Source: Marinoscillum pacificum
GTDB lineage: Bacteria > Bacteroidota > Bacteroidia > Cytophagales > Cyclobacteriaceae
Assembly: GCF_024714495.1 (NCBI RefSeq)
Contig: NZ_JAMZMJ010000020.1
Location: 1 to 63,801 of the forward strand
Direction: 5' to 3'
Length of the DNA stretch: 63,801 nt
Shown here: positions 17,815 through 27,235 of the stretch, piece after piece
Layout: every line of letters begins with the position of its first letter
Numbering within the stretch: the first letter of the stretch is position 1
Made by a program: the position numbers and the translations under genes
The notes under the pieces: generated by a model
Told to the model about the DNA's origin: nothing
Database searches by the model: none
Seen by the model: only the letters and a program-made list of their open reading frames with translations

Positions 17815-20396
17815 ATAATAGACGATCTATACCACCCAAACTAGCTCAGCGACTACTTCAATGGTTTCTTAAGGATGAATTAATTGAAGAAGTGATGGGC
17901 GATCTGGAAGAGAAGTTTGAGCTGGATTTAAAGACTTACTCACTCTCCAAAGCTCGCAGAAACTACTGGTATCAAGTACTCAAATACATTCGACCTTTTG
18001 CTATTAAAACAAGATCAAAACACTCAAATCTCTTTGTTATGATTAGACATAGCTTACTTTTGGCCATTCGTGGTTATAGAAGGCGTAAATCTTCGTTTTT
18101 AATCAATCTAATAGGACTAAGTACTGCACTTGCAGCAGTGTTACTCATTGGTTTATGGGTTTCGAATGAAGTTCGAACGGACAAATTCCATGCAAATTCT
18201 GATAGATTATTTCTCGTCATGGAAAAACAGATCCGCCCTGACTATGTTGGAATTCAGGAAACTACGCCAAGTCCTCTTGCATCTGCTCTAAAAGAACAAA
18301 TCCCTCAAGTTGAAGCGGCTTCTGCAATTGGTTTTTCTGATAAAGGAGAACAAGTCCTTTCAACTAATGAAAAAGACATAAGAGGGACGGGAATGTATGC
18401 TCAAGCCGACTTTTTCCAAATGTTTTCATTTGATCTCCTCCAAGTTGGAGTTAGCCCGTTAACAGAGCCAAATAGTATTGTTTTGACGAGTTCGATGGCC
18501 CAAAAGCTTTTTGGAAGAACTGACAATGTTGTAGGAGAGCAGGTAATTTACGCTCATGATCGAACCTTTAGAGTAGACGGAATATGTGCAGATCCTCCTT
18601 TGCATTCCTCAATGCAATTTGATTACGTGATTCCGTATGAAGTGCTTATGGAAGAGATTCCTTGGCTCAGTGATTGGCGGAATACTTATGGATCAACGTT
18701 TGTTCTTTTAACCGCTGATGCCTCCGCTGATGAAGTCATCCCTTTAATATATGAAATGCTGAATGAGAAGGTGGAGAGTCAATATGAGCGACATTTGGTC
18801 CTGAAGAATTACTCAGAAAACTATCTCTATGGAGGTTATGAAAATGGCGTGCAATCGGGAGGTCGTATAACATATGTTAAACTGTTATCAATAATTGCCG
18901 GATTCATTCTACTCATGGCTTGCGTTAACTTCATGAATTTGTCAACAGCCAATGCTACCAGACGATTGAAGGAGGTTGGGATGAAGAAAGTGGCAGGTGC
19001 CAGAAGGTCTATTATCGCGAGTCAATATTTCATCGAGTCTCTATTGATGTCAATGATGTCATTAGTTTTGGCACTTGGACTGGCGGGATTGTTCTGGAAC
19101 GAATTTCAGAGAATCATTGGAAAGCAAATGGATTTTTTCATTGATGGTAATTTGATCCTTGTAATTCTTGTCATTACGATTATCACTGGATTGATCGCAG
19201 GTGCTTACCCAGCATTGTATGTGTCAGGTTTCAAACCCGTAAACGTCCTTAAGGGGAAAATATCTACCACTAAATCGGAGGTTTGGGTTCGAAAGGTTTT
19301 GGTTGTTTTTCAGTTTACGCTTTCTATTGTTATTTCCATTTTTGTGGGGATCATTTATCAGCAAATCCAGTATACACAAACGAAGGATCTTGGTTTTGAT
19401 CGCGATCATATCATTCATTTTGATGCAGAAGGCAAAGTTTCAGAGGACATCAGTCTTTTTGTCAATCGTCTCAATTCAAATACAGAAATTCAGAAAGCGT
19501 CCAGTGCCTATTTTGGATTTATTGGTGCTACTACAGGAACTTCTGCGATCTCCTGGCCGGGAAAAGAACCAGGTTACAACAAGCATTTTGAGTATCGCGT
19601 AGTTAATTATGACTTTCTGGACTTGATGGGTATTGAAATGGTTTCAGGAAGGGACTTTTCTCAAAATAGAGCTACGGATGCTCAATCGATAATTATCAAC
19701 GAGACCGCAGCTAGGATTATGGAGTATGAGAATCCAGTAGGCGAAAAAATTGAAATGTGGGGAAATCCATATCCCATCATAGGGGTTGTCAAAGACTTTA
19801 ATTACCAATCCCTGTACAATGAGATTAAGCCAATCATTTTCATACTAGAACCATCAACCACCTCTACTGTTTTTGTGAAGCTGAAGTCAGATAAAATTGC
19901 AGAAGGACTGGAAGCCACTGAGAAAGTCTGGCAGGAGTTTGCTGCAGGATTCCCATTCAATTTCACCTTTTTGGATGTTGAATATCAGAAGTTTTATGAA
20001 GAGGATCGACGTGTTTCTGAAGTGTCTGGCCTCTTTGCTTTCCTGGCGATTCTGATCTCCTGTTTGGGTTTATTTGGATTGGCGGTGTTTAGTACAGAAA
20101 GAAGAATTAAGGAAATTGGAATTCGAAAAATACTTGGAGCCAGTTCTATGGCTATCATGAACTTGCTGTCAGCAGAGTTTCTGAAGCTGGTACTCATAGC
20201 ACTGCTAATTTCCCTGCCTTTAGCATACTATCTGGCATCCGACTGGTTAAACCATTTTCAATACCATCTTGAGATTTCATGGTTGTTTATAGGTTTAGTG
20301 GCAATTGGCTCAATTATCACGGCGTGGTTGACCATTTCCATTCAAACGGTAAAAGTGTCTAATCAAGATCCAGTTGAAAACTTGAGAGATGAGTAA
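17811..20396 (+). CDS. FtsX/MacB-type double-module permease with prefix domain (3 of 4)
   Basis: 861 aa. Prefix ~8-65 (PPKLAQRLLQWFLKDELIEEVMGDLEEKF), TM1 ~98-118, periplasmic MacB-like domain, three-TM FtsX block from ~354 (FMNLSTANATRRLKEVGMKKVAGA), TM5, a second periplasmic domain and a terminal block (RIKEIGIRKILGASSMAIM). Coupled to its neighbours by a 4-nt overlap upstream (ATGA) and an 8-nt overlap downstream. It diverges from permeases 1 and 2 in TM1 and the periplasmic domains, where ligand or partner specificity would lie. Confidence 0.9.
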   Translation: MNNRRSIPPKLAQRLLQWFLKDELIEEVMGDLEEKFELDLKTYSLSKARRNYWYQVLKYIRPFAIKTRSKHSNLFVMIRHSLLLAIRGYRRRKSSFLINLIGLSTALAAVLLIGLWVSNEVRTDKFHANSDRLFLVMEKQIRPDYVGIQETTPSPLASALKEQIPQVEAASAIGFSDKGEQVLSTNEKDIRGTGMYAQADFFQMFSFDLLQVGVSPLTEPNSIVLTSSMAQKLFGRTDNVVGEQVIYAHDRTFRVDGICADPPLHSSMQFDYVIPYEVLMEEIPWLSDWRNTYGSTFVLLTADASADEVIPLIYEMLNEKVESQYERHLVLKNYSENYLYGGYENGVQSGGRITYVKLLSIIAGFILLMACVNFMNLSTANATRRLKEVGMKKVAGARRSIIASQYFIESLLMSMMSLVLALGLAGLFWNEFQRIIGKQMDFFIDGNLILVILVITIITGLIAGAYPALYVSGFKPVNVLKGKISTTKSEVWVRKVLVVFQFTLSIVISIFVGIIYQQIQYTQTKDLGFDRDHIIHFDAEGKVSEDISLFVNRLNSNTEIQKASSAYFGFIGATTGTSAISWPGKEPGYNKHFEYRVVNYDFLDLMGIEMVSGRDFSQNRATDAQSIIINETAARIMEYENPVGEKIEMWGNPYPIIGVVKDFNYQSLYNEIKPIIFILEPSTTSTVFVKLKSDKIAEGLEATEKVWQEFAAGFPFNFTFLDVEYQKFYEEDRRVSEVSGLFAFLAILISCLGLFGLAVFSTERRIKEIGIRKILGASSMAIMNLLSAEFLKLVLIALLISLPLAYYLASDWLNHFQYHLEISWLFIGLVAIGSIITAWLTISIQTVKVSNQDPVENLRDE

Positions 20397-22983
20397 GCAG
20401 AACAAACCTCCGAAACTTGCTCAAGAACTACTTCACAGCTTTCTAAAGGATGAACTGTTGGAGGAGGTGCTTGGAGATTTGGAAGAGAAGTTGGAAGTAG
20501 AGAGTAAGAAGCGATCTTTATTCCGTGCTAAGCTCAATTATTGGTGGCAGGTATTGCATTACTTCAGACCTTTCGCTTTCCGCAAAACGCAAAAAACACA
20601 TCAGCTTATGTTATTTAGGAATTACTTGAAAGTGGCATTTAGACTATTTGCCAGAGAAAAGTCCTTTTCATTGATCAATGTTTTTGGACTGGCTGTGGGC
20701 ATTGCTTGCAGTTTGTTCATTTTGCTTTGGGTGCAGGACGAGTTACAATACAATGCTTTTCTTGATAGTGGAGATCGTGTTTGCAATGTGTTGAATCGTG
20801 AGTTCCAAACCAATGGAGAGGTGAACACCTATCGCTATTCCTCTTACAATTTGAAAGCTGTACTCGAAGAAGAGTATCCTATCGTAGAGCAAGCCACCAT
20901 CATGTCCAATGGCAACTGGATGGCATTTGAGCTGGATCATAACCTGGTAGAATGGGCTGGTGTGGATGCAAGTCCCGAGTTTTTTGAGGTGTTTGAAGTG
21001 CCCATCATGAAGGGGCATACCAGTAAAATGTTTGATGACCCTTATACACTGGCTATTTCGTCCTCTTTTGCTGAAACGTACTTTGGATCAGATTGGCAGT
21101 CTAAAGACATTGTTGGAACGGTAATGGTCAATGATCGCGATGAAACGTATGAACTGGTTGCTGTATATGAAGATTTGCCACCAAAATCTACTTTGAGTGC
21201 CAGTTTTGTAGTGCCATTTGCCAATAGGATCATTCAGCGCCCCAATCTTACCAGCTGGCGCAATAGTTCAAGTCAGCTATATGTCAAACTAATAAAAGAT
21301 GTGAGTCTGATTGATGCGAATGACTACATGGTAAACTCCATCATGGATCACCGATCAGGAGATTACGAAAACAGAAGAGAGGTATTTCTTCAACCGTTTG
21401 AGGATATGTACCTCTTCAATCGCTATGAAAATGGGACCATTACAGGAGGTCGAATCGAATATGTTCGATTACTTTCTTTTGCAGCCATTTTCGTGTTGAT
21501 CCTTGCTTCTATCAATTTCATGAATCTTACCACAGCCAGAGCAACTCGCCGAGCGAAAGAAACGGGAGTACGGAAGGTTTTAGGAGCTTTAAAAGGTCAT
21601 TTAAGGATTCAGTTTCTGACGGAATCGGTATTGCTGACAGCTTTTTCTGTTCTACTTGCAGTGCTTATTGTTTGGTTGATGGCGCCATATTTTGGAGAGC
21701 TGGTAAACAAAGAATTTGAATGGAGTTTTACATGGAAAATGCTTTTATTCATCCCTGTTTTCATATTGTCCCAAGGTATTTTATCTGGTGTATATCCAGC
21801 ATTTTTTCTTTCTTCTCTCAAAGTCATATCATCCTTGAAGTCAGGAATGGCTACCCCGCAGAAACACAATGGATTGAGAAAAGCATTGGTCGTTTTTCAG
21901 TTTGTTATCACGTTGGTTTTGATTGTAGGAGCGCTGACGGTGTATCAGCAGGTAGAGTATATCCGAACGAAAAATATTGGATTGGATCGCTCCAATGTCA
22001 TAAGAAGCTATATCTATGACATGACTCCAATGGATTGCGAGACCTACCGAACAGAGTTGTTAAAAAAGCCTGGAATTGAAAATGTGTCTATGGTTACTCA
22101 GTTGGCTATCGATGTGAAAAATGCGACCTCTGGTATTGGTTGGGAAGGAAAACAACCCGGTGACCGGCTCGAGTTTTATCACATGGATGTAGATCCCTGG
22201 TTTATCCCGACCATGAAAATCGAAATGGCTTTGGGGCGTAATTTCGACTCTAGAATCACTGCAGATACGCTCAATTATATCATCAACGAAACAGCTGCCA
22301 GACAAATGGGGTTGGTAGATCCGATTGGCAAGAGTATGAATATGTGGGGACAGAAAGGAAAAATCATTGGGATGGTTAAAGATTTTCATAACGCTTCCTT
22401 GCATAGTGCAATAGAGCCTTTGATCCTTCGGTATAACATGCACAATCTTTGGATGGTGCTGGCTCGATCTAAACCTGGTCAGGATCAGGATGCTCTTACT
22501 TCATTGGAAGCTGTATTTAAGGACTATAGCCCGGCCCGAACCTTTTGGTATCGTTATGTTGATGAATTGTACGACTCACAATACAAAAGCGAGTTGATGA
22601 TTCGGGACTTGTCCTGGTGCTTTACGGTAGTTGCTATAGTAATATCCTTACTTGGTCTTTTAGCATTGGTTGCTTACAGTGCAGAGCGAAGGAGAAAAGA
22701 GGTTGGAATTCGAAAGGTATTAGGAGCTACAGTTAGTGATATTATGAAATTGCTTTCTTCAGAATACATGCTCCTATTGACCATTGCTATGGTCGTGGCT
22801 TTCCCGTTGGCATACTTTGCCATGTCCGATTGGCTCAATGGCTTTGTGTATCACATTGATCTAGGCTGGTGGTTGTTTGCTATGGCAGGATTGTTGACGC
22901 TTTTACTTGCTCTGGGCATCATCAGCCTAAAAATTTCCAAACTCGCCAATTCCAATCCTGTAGGTTATCTGAGGGATGAATAA
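20389..22983 (+). CDS. FtsX/MacB-type double-module permease with prefix domain (4 of 4)
   Basis: 864 aa. The prefix (PPKLAQELLHSFLKDELLEEVLGDLEEKL) is the most diverged of the four after its first half, yet shares a 25-nt exact match with the permease 1 gene (12630-12654 versus 20459-20483). Two FtsX modules follow: three TMs from ~357 with RAKETGVRKVLGA, and a C-terminal block with RRKEVGIRKVLGATVSDIM. The start lies 8 nt inside permease 3. It is the last gene of this operon; no terminator is evident before the repeats at 22985. Confidence 0.9.
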   Translation: MSKQNKPPKLAQELLHSFLKDELLEEVLGDLEEKLEVESKKRSLFRAKLNYWWQVLHYFRPFAFRKTQKTHQLMLFRNYLKVAFRLFAREKSFSLINVFGLAVGIACSLFILLWVQDELQYNAFLDSGDRVCNVLNREFQTNGEVNTYRYSSYNLKAVLEEEYPIVEQATIMSNGNWMAFELDHNLVEWAGVDASPEFFEVFEVPIMKGHTSKMFDDPYTLAISSSFAETYFGSDWQSKDIVGTVMVNDRDETYELVAVYEDLPPKSTLSASFVVPFANRIIQRPNLTSWRNSSSQLYVKLIKDVSLIDANDYMVNSIMDHRSGDYENRREVFLQPFEDMYLFNRYENGTITGGRIEYVRLLSFAAIFVLILASINFMNLTTARATRRAKETGVRKVLGALKGHLRIQFLTESVLLTAFSVLLAVLIVWLMAPYFGELVNKEFEWSFTWKMLLFIPVFILSQGILSGVYPAFFLSSLKVISSLKSGMATPQKHNGLRKALVVFQFVITLVLIVGALTVYQQVEYIRTKNIGLDRSNVIRSYIYDMTPMDCETYRTELLKKPGIENVSMVTQLAIDVKNATSGIGWEGKQPGDRLEFYHMDVDPWFIPTMKIEMALGRNFDSRITADTLNYIINETAARQMGLVDPIGKSMNMWGQKGKIIGMVKDFHNASLHSAIEPLILRYNMHNLWMVLARSKPGQDQDALTSLEAVFKDYSPARTFWYRYVDELYDSQYKSELMIRDLSWCFTVVAIVISLLGLLALVAYSAERRRKEVGIRKVLGATVSDIMKLLSSEYMLLLTIAMVVAFPLAYFAMSDWLNGFVYHIDLGWWLFAMAGLLTLLLALGIISLKISKLANSNPVGYLRDE

Positions 22984-22984
22984 T

Positions 22985-23084
22985 ATTTCTTTTGCTTTTA
23001 GGAATTAAATAATCTCTTATTTCTTTTGTTTTTAGGAAACTAATCAGAATATTTGTTTTGGTAATAGGAATGAAATAAGTAATC
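22985..23084. repeat. Direct repeats upstream of the second PadR gene
   Basis: ATTTCTTTTGCTTTTAGGAA (22985-23004) recurs at 23019-23038 with 19/20 identity (34 nt apart), and a third degenerate copy starts at 23051 (ATTTGTTTTGGTAATAGGAA). CTTATTTC (23016-23023) is also mirrored by GAAATAAG (23072-23079). The block ends 16 nt before the PadR start and is a candidate promoter/operator. Confidence 0.5.
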
Positions 23085-23099
23085 ATAACCAATTCAAAT

Positions 23100-23426
23100 A
23101 TGAAATTAGGTGGGTTTGAAGAGCTAGTATTATTAGCCATTGGATCATTAGGGGATGATGCATACGGTGTGACCATCAAAGAAATACTCAAAGAAAAGAC
23201 CGGTAAGAATCCAAGTGTTGGTGCCTTACACTCGGCTTTGTATCGATTGGAGGAAAAGGAATTTGTGAAGACTCGGGAGGGTGGAGCTACTGCTGAGCGA
23301 GGAGGAAGACGCAAAAAGTACTACCAACTCACAGCCTATGGCCTCAAAATGTTACAGGAGACGAATGAGCTTCGCATGTCTTTTGCGCAAAACATTCCTG
23401 GGTTAAGTATCAAGACACAAGAGTGA
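23100..23426 (+). CDS. Short PadR-family transcriptional repressor
   Basis: A 108-aa winged-helix protein with the same layout as the other two PadRs here: GGFEELVLLAIGSL, DAYGVTIKEIL, the recognition segment SVGALHSALYRLEEKEFV and the wing AERGGRRKKYYQLTAYG. It lacks a C-terminal dimerisation domain beyond a short helix. The stop overlaps the next start (TGATG), coupling it to one permease. It probably represses its own operon through the repeat-rich region immediately upstream; the inducer is unknown. Confidence 0.92.
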   Translation: MKLGGFEELVLLAIGSLGDDAYGVTIKEILKEKTGKNPSVGALHSALYRLEEKEFVKTREGGATAERGGRRKKYYQLTAYGLKMLQETNELRMSFAQNIPGLSIKTQE

Positions 23427-26026
23427 TGGAAAAACCAACCTTGCCAAAGTGGATCTCTAATCTGCTAGAGAGCGTGCTGCCCGAAAGTATGGCAGAATTT
23501 GTCATAGGTGACTTGGAGGAGTATTATTCCACACATATTGCGCAGAAAGGCCGATTCATGGCAAGACTAATCATGATTTGGAGTGTTTTTACCGTTTTCT
23601 TGTCATTCGCTTTCAAGAAATCAAGATCAAACTCATATAGTATGTATTCACACTATTTAAAAGTTGCGCTAAGGAATCTAAGAAAGCAACGATTATACAC
23701 CACGATCAATGTGTCAGGTATTGCGGTTGGAGTAGCCTCATTTATTCTCATTTCTTTGTACGTAGCTTATGAGATGTCTTATGACCAGTTCCATCCCAAT
23801 AGTGATAATATATATCAGGTAATACAGCAGCAACCAGGCAACGAATACATTGGCTCTGACCTATACGCACTCACCCCAGCTGCTTTTGGTGATTTAATTA
23901 GGCAGGAGTTGCCACAAGTTGTCCGTGCAACATCAATGGCACGCAGGCCTTTTCTAATCGAAGGGGAAACTCGAAACTTTCGGGAATGGGGGTTCTGGAT
24001 AGATGGGGAGTTTTTGGATATTTTTCAGACCGAATTCATTTCTGGAGATCCAAATCATGCATTGGATCTAAAAGAAGGTATCATCTTAACTGAGACAACA
24101 GCCCAAAAGCTCTTTGGAGAAGTTGATCCTATTGGTAAACGCTTGAGTGGAGACTTTTGGAATTCCAGATTTGATATGCAGGTAACTGCAGTAGTAGCAG
24201 ACCCTCCAGCAAATTCATCTTTTGAGTATGCTTTCATTGCCAATTTGGAGATGGACAAATATTATGTAAAGGATAAGGCTCGTCCGACATTCCAAAACAA
24301 TGCTTACAATACGTTTCTGGTGGTGCAAGATGATGTTGATTTGAGTTATCTCGAACAAGAAATAACGCAGATATTTTTGAGTCATCGGGATTTGAATGTC
24401 TATGATGAAAAAGCAGAAAATGAAAAGATTAGCTTGATTAGCCTGTTAGACATTCATCTCAATGGCGGGATCAATTTTAATTTGGGTTCTCAAAAAGCGA
24501 ATACCCAATATCTTCTCTTTTTTAGTGTGATAGCAGTTATTGTCTTGGTATTGTCATGTATTAATTACATGAATATTGCCATTGCTAGTTCTATCAGTAG
24601 AGTAAGAGAAGTTGGAATGCGAAAAGCAATAGGAGCTTATAAGTCCCAGATTGTTGGTCAGTTTTGGGGAGAGTCTATTGTTGTGTCTTTTTTAGCTGTA
24701 TTGATTGGTGTCGTCATTGCCTATTGGTTTGCTCCTGTTTTTGGAGAGGTGATTCAGCGGCCTATTCAGGTAGATGTTATAGATCAATTCTGGTTAATTC
24801 CTGGTCTTATTTTTCTTGTATTGCTTATCGGATTGATTGCAGGAAGTTACCCTGCTCTAGTTATTTCTAAACTCAAACCATCCAGTATTCTTAAAGGGAT
24901 CCAGATTGGAAAAATGGGTAATGTCAAATTGCAAAAAGTACTCATTGTTTTTCAGTTTGCAGCATCTGTTCTCTTGATCACCGGAAGCTTGTTTACCTAT
25001 AAGCAATTGCAATATATTAGTAACAAAGACCTTGGTTTTAATAAGGAGAATGTGGTGGCCATTAGCGCCAGCAATTTGTCTGATGTGACCAATGTATTTA
25101 GGGATCAGGTAGCCTCCAACCCAAATGTGCTCAATTTTAGCACTTCTACTTATGTACCGGTTGATATTGGCTCGAGTGCATTCATGGATCTGAATACTGA
25201 GGATAAGAATGATGATGTGCTGATGTATACTGCAGCTGTGGATGGACAGTTTTTGGAAACCTATGATGTCGAATTGGTGGCTGGCAGGACATTCAATAGC
25301 CCGGATGAAAACGCTTGTGTAGTTAACGAAACCGGATTAGCCAAGCTGGGATGGACTGCAGAGGAAGCGCTGGGTAAGGTACTGGATGGGAGATATGAAT
25401 CTAAGATTGTAGGAGTTATAAAAGACTTTCATATGCATGCGCTGAGAGAGCCAATCGCTCCTTTGATGCTGCGAAACATTCAGGAGGGTTCTGTTTCCTA
25501 TTGGTCTTTGAAAATAAAGGAAGACAAGGTGCAAGAGACATTTGCTCAGCTTGCAGATCAGTTGTCAGATCTTTCTCCAAACCCTTCTGATATTCGGTTT
25601 GTGGATGATCATTTCAATCAACTTTATCGTCAAGAATATCAACTGGCTGATGTGTTTGGTTTCTTTACAGTGATTGCAGTGTCTATCGCTTGTATGGGGC
25701 TTTTCGGTTTAGCTGCTTTAGCGATAAGTAAACGATCCAAAGAGGTTTCCATTCGGAAAGTGCTGGGAGCATCAGCCATGTCTATCGTGTCGTTACTTTC
25801 CAGGGATTTTCTGGTGTTAGTTGGACTGTCATTCGTAATAGCTGTTCCCGTGGCATGGTATTTTGTGTCCAGGTGGTTGGAAAACTACGCCTATCACATG
25901 GAAATGAATTGGGCTGTTTTTCTTCTTGCCGGATTTATCGCATTGTGTCTGGCCATGCTCGCCATTGTTATACAAACAGTAAAAGCTACCAGGAGGAATC
26001 CTGTAGATGGACTAAGGACAGAATAG
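23426..26026 (+). CDS. FtsX/MacB-type double-module permease with divergent prefix domain
   Basis: 866 aa from the ATG at 23426 (overlapping the PadR stop as TGATG); an in-frame GTG at 23423 is the alternative. The prefix keeps only the core (LPESMAEFVIGDLEEYY) and runs into an extra hydrophobic stretch (~45-65, MIWSVFTVFLSFAF). Then follow TM1 (~95-115), a periplasmic domain, three TMs with NYMNIAIASSISRVREVGMRKAIGA, TM5, a second periplasmic domain and a C-terminal block with RSKEVSIRKVLGASAMSIV. It is the sole permease of this PadR operon. It ends 4 nt from a convergent gene. Confidence 0.9.
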   Translation: MEKPTLPKWISNLLESVLPESMAEFVIGDLEEYYSTHIAQKGRFMARLIMIWSVFTVFLSFAFKKSRSNSYSMYSHYLKVALRNLRKQRLYTTINVSGIAVGVASFILISLYVAYEMSYDQFHPNSDNIYQVIQQQPGNEYIGSDLYALTPAAFGDLIRQELPQVVRATSMARRPFLIEGETRNFREWGFWIDGEFLDIFQTEFISGDPNHALDLKEGIILTETTAQKLFGEVDPIGKRLSGDFWNSRFDMQVTAVVADPPANSSFEYAFIANLEMDKYYVKDKARPTFQNNAYNTFLVVQDDVDLSYLEQEITQIFLSHRDLNVYDEKAENEKISLISLLDIHLNGGINFNLGSQKANTQYLLFFSVIAVIVLVLSCINYMNIAIASSISRVREVGMRKAIGAYKSQIVGQFWGESIVVSFLAVLIGVVIAYWFAPVFGEVIQRPIQVDVIDQFWLIPGLIFLVLLIGLIAGSYPALVISKLKPSSILKGIQIGKMGNVKLQKVLIVFQFAASVLLITGSLFTYKQLQYISNKDLGFNKENVVAISASNLSDVTNVFRDQVASNPNVLNFSTSTYVPVDIGSSAFMDLNTEDKNDDVLMYTAAVDGQFLETYDVELVAGRTFNSPDENACVVNETGLAKLGWTAEEALGKVLDGRYESKIVGVIKDFHMHALREPIAPLMLRNIQEGSVSYWSLKIKEDKVQETFAQLADQLSDLSPNPSDIRFVDDHFNQLYRQEYQLADVFGFFTVIAVSIACMGLFGLAALAISKRSKEVSIRKVLGASAMSIVSLLSRDFLVLVGLSFVIAVPVAWYFVSRWLENYAYHMEMNWAVFLLAGFIALCLAMLAIVIQTVKATRRNPVDGLRTE

Positions 26027-26030
26027 TTGA

Positions 26031-27155
26031 TCACAAAAATTGGTTAAACACATTGAAGGACAATAGCAGGAAAGCGATAGATACGAGTATTCTGTGATAA
26101 TTGAGGTTGTCAATTTTCATACTGACGATGGATAGCGCTATCCCGGCTAACCTGAAATAGTTTTCATTTTGATGGTCTTCAATGAAGAAAAAAGATAGCA
26201 GGATTTGACTCAGAAAGAGTAAGCTGAAGGATAAGAATATGAGTTTCTTATTGCTTAGAAAAACAGTCAAATAGTTTCCTGCTTCTTTTTTGTGTGGAAA
26301 CAGCAGCACACAGATGATGAAAATTAAGAATGGGGTAGAGATGGAGAGGAGAAAATGAAGCATGCTAGTTGCCACATGAGAATTACGGCTCCATGATCCC
26401 CACCAGATATCTATCAAAAACAAGAAGGAAAACAGGGTCCATAGAAATTGAATCAGTGACAAGTCCTTGATTCTTGCCCTCAGCATCATGGACCAACCTA
26501 CAAAGTAAACCGTGATGACATACCCATAAATCATCGAAATGAAAATGGTCAGATGCTCCACTTTAGAGTAATTCTCCGAGCCATAAATAAACCGATGATC
26601 TATATTCAGTAGGTTTCTGACAATGATGATGAATACACTCGCAATACCAATCGTAATTAAAGCTTTGTGAAGTGTCTTGTTTTGACTTGCTATTCCCGCT
26701 ACACAGATAAACATTCCAACTATCTGAAAGATGTGATTCTCAAGGCGAACAGTCATTGCAAAATCATACACAATGAACAATAGCAAACTTGCATACAGCT
26801 TGATCCGATGGGTAAAATACACAGTAGATAGATTGTTTGTATTGCTTGAATCAATCCTGGCAAATGCTACAGTGGCTATAAAATAAAATATGATGGAGTA
26901 TGGAAGTACTTCTAGAAAATGGAAAAGGTTTTGAGAGATCAACGACGATCGATCATACAAATTCCACCAATGGATGAGCATTAGTGTAAATACCTCATAG
27001 GTGAAAAAGAGCAGATAGCGATCCAGTTTAAAGGATTTCCTACGCCTTAGTATGTAGCCCCAACCTTCCAGAAAAACAGAGGCCACATACCCAAATATGA
27101 TGGAGTGAAAAGTAACGAGGTATTCTACTTTGCTAAATCCATAAATTTCATCCAT
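26031..27155 (-). CDS. Polytopic membrane protein with internal duplication, function unknown
   Basis: 374 aa, about ten hydrophobic segments and no signal peptide. The two halves are homologous: KVEYLVTFHSIIFGYV...GWGYILRRRKSF...LIHWW (from residue ~9) matches KVEHLTIFISMIYGYV...GWSMMLRARIKDL...IDIWW (from ~195). A conserved pattern KVE-L--F-S-I-GYV----GW----R and a paired tryptophan occur in each half. This is the arrangement of an inverted or tandem duplicated transporter or sensor core, but no known family is recognised. It stands alone, convergent with the PadR/permease operon. A small dyad AGAACAC/GTGTTCT (27168-27174, 27184-27190) lies just upstream of its start. Confidence 0.75.
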   Translation of the reverse strand: MDEIYGFSKVEYLVTFHSIIFGYVASVFLEGWGYILRRRKSFKLDRYLLFFTYEVFTLMLIHWWNLYDRSSLISQNLFHFLEVLPYSIIFYFIATVAFARIDSSNTNNLSTVYFTHRIKLYASLLLFIVYDFAMTVRLENHIFQIVGMFICVAGIASQNKTLHKALITIGIASVFIIIVRNLLNIDHRFIYGSENYSKVEHLTIFISMIYGYVITVYFVGWSMMLRARIKDLSLIQFLWTLFSFLFLIDIWWGSWSRNSHVATSMLHFLLSISTPFLIFIICVLLFPHKKEAGNYLTVFLSNKKLIFLSFSLLFLSQILLSFFFIEDHQNENYFRLAGIALSIVSMKIDNLNYHRILVSIAFLLLSFNVFNQFL

Positions 27156-27235
27156 CAGCTTAAAGCCAGAACACTTTTAGGTTGTGTTCTTGTTGGTTAG
27201 AGATAGATGAAAATACGAATTAATTCTATTATTTC

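Noticed and set aside
12207-22983. Reading the permease array as a macAB-tolC efflux operon
   Set aside because: There is no MacA-type adaptor, no ATPase and no TolC-type gene; the permeases are double-module proteins with a prefix domain, not MacB.
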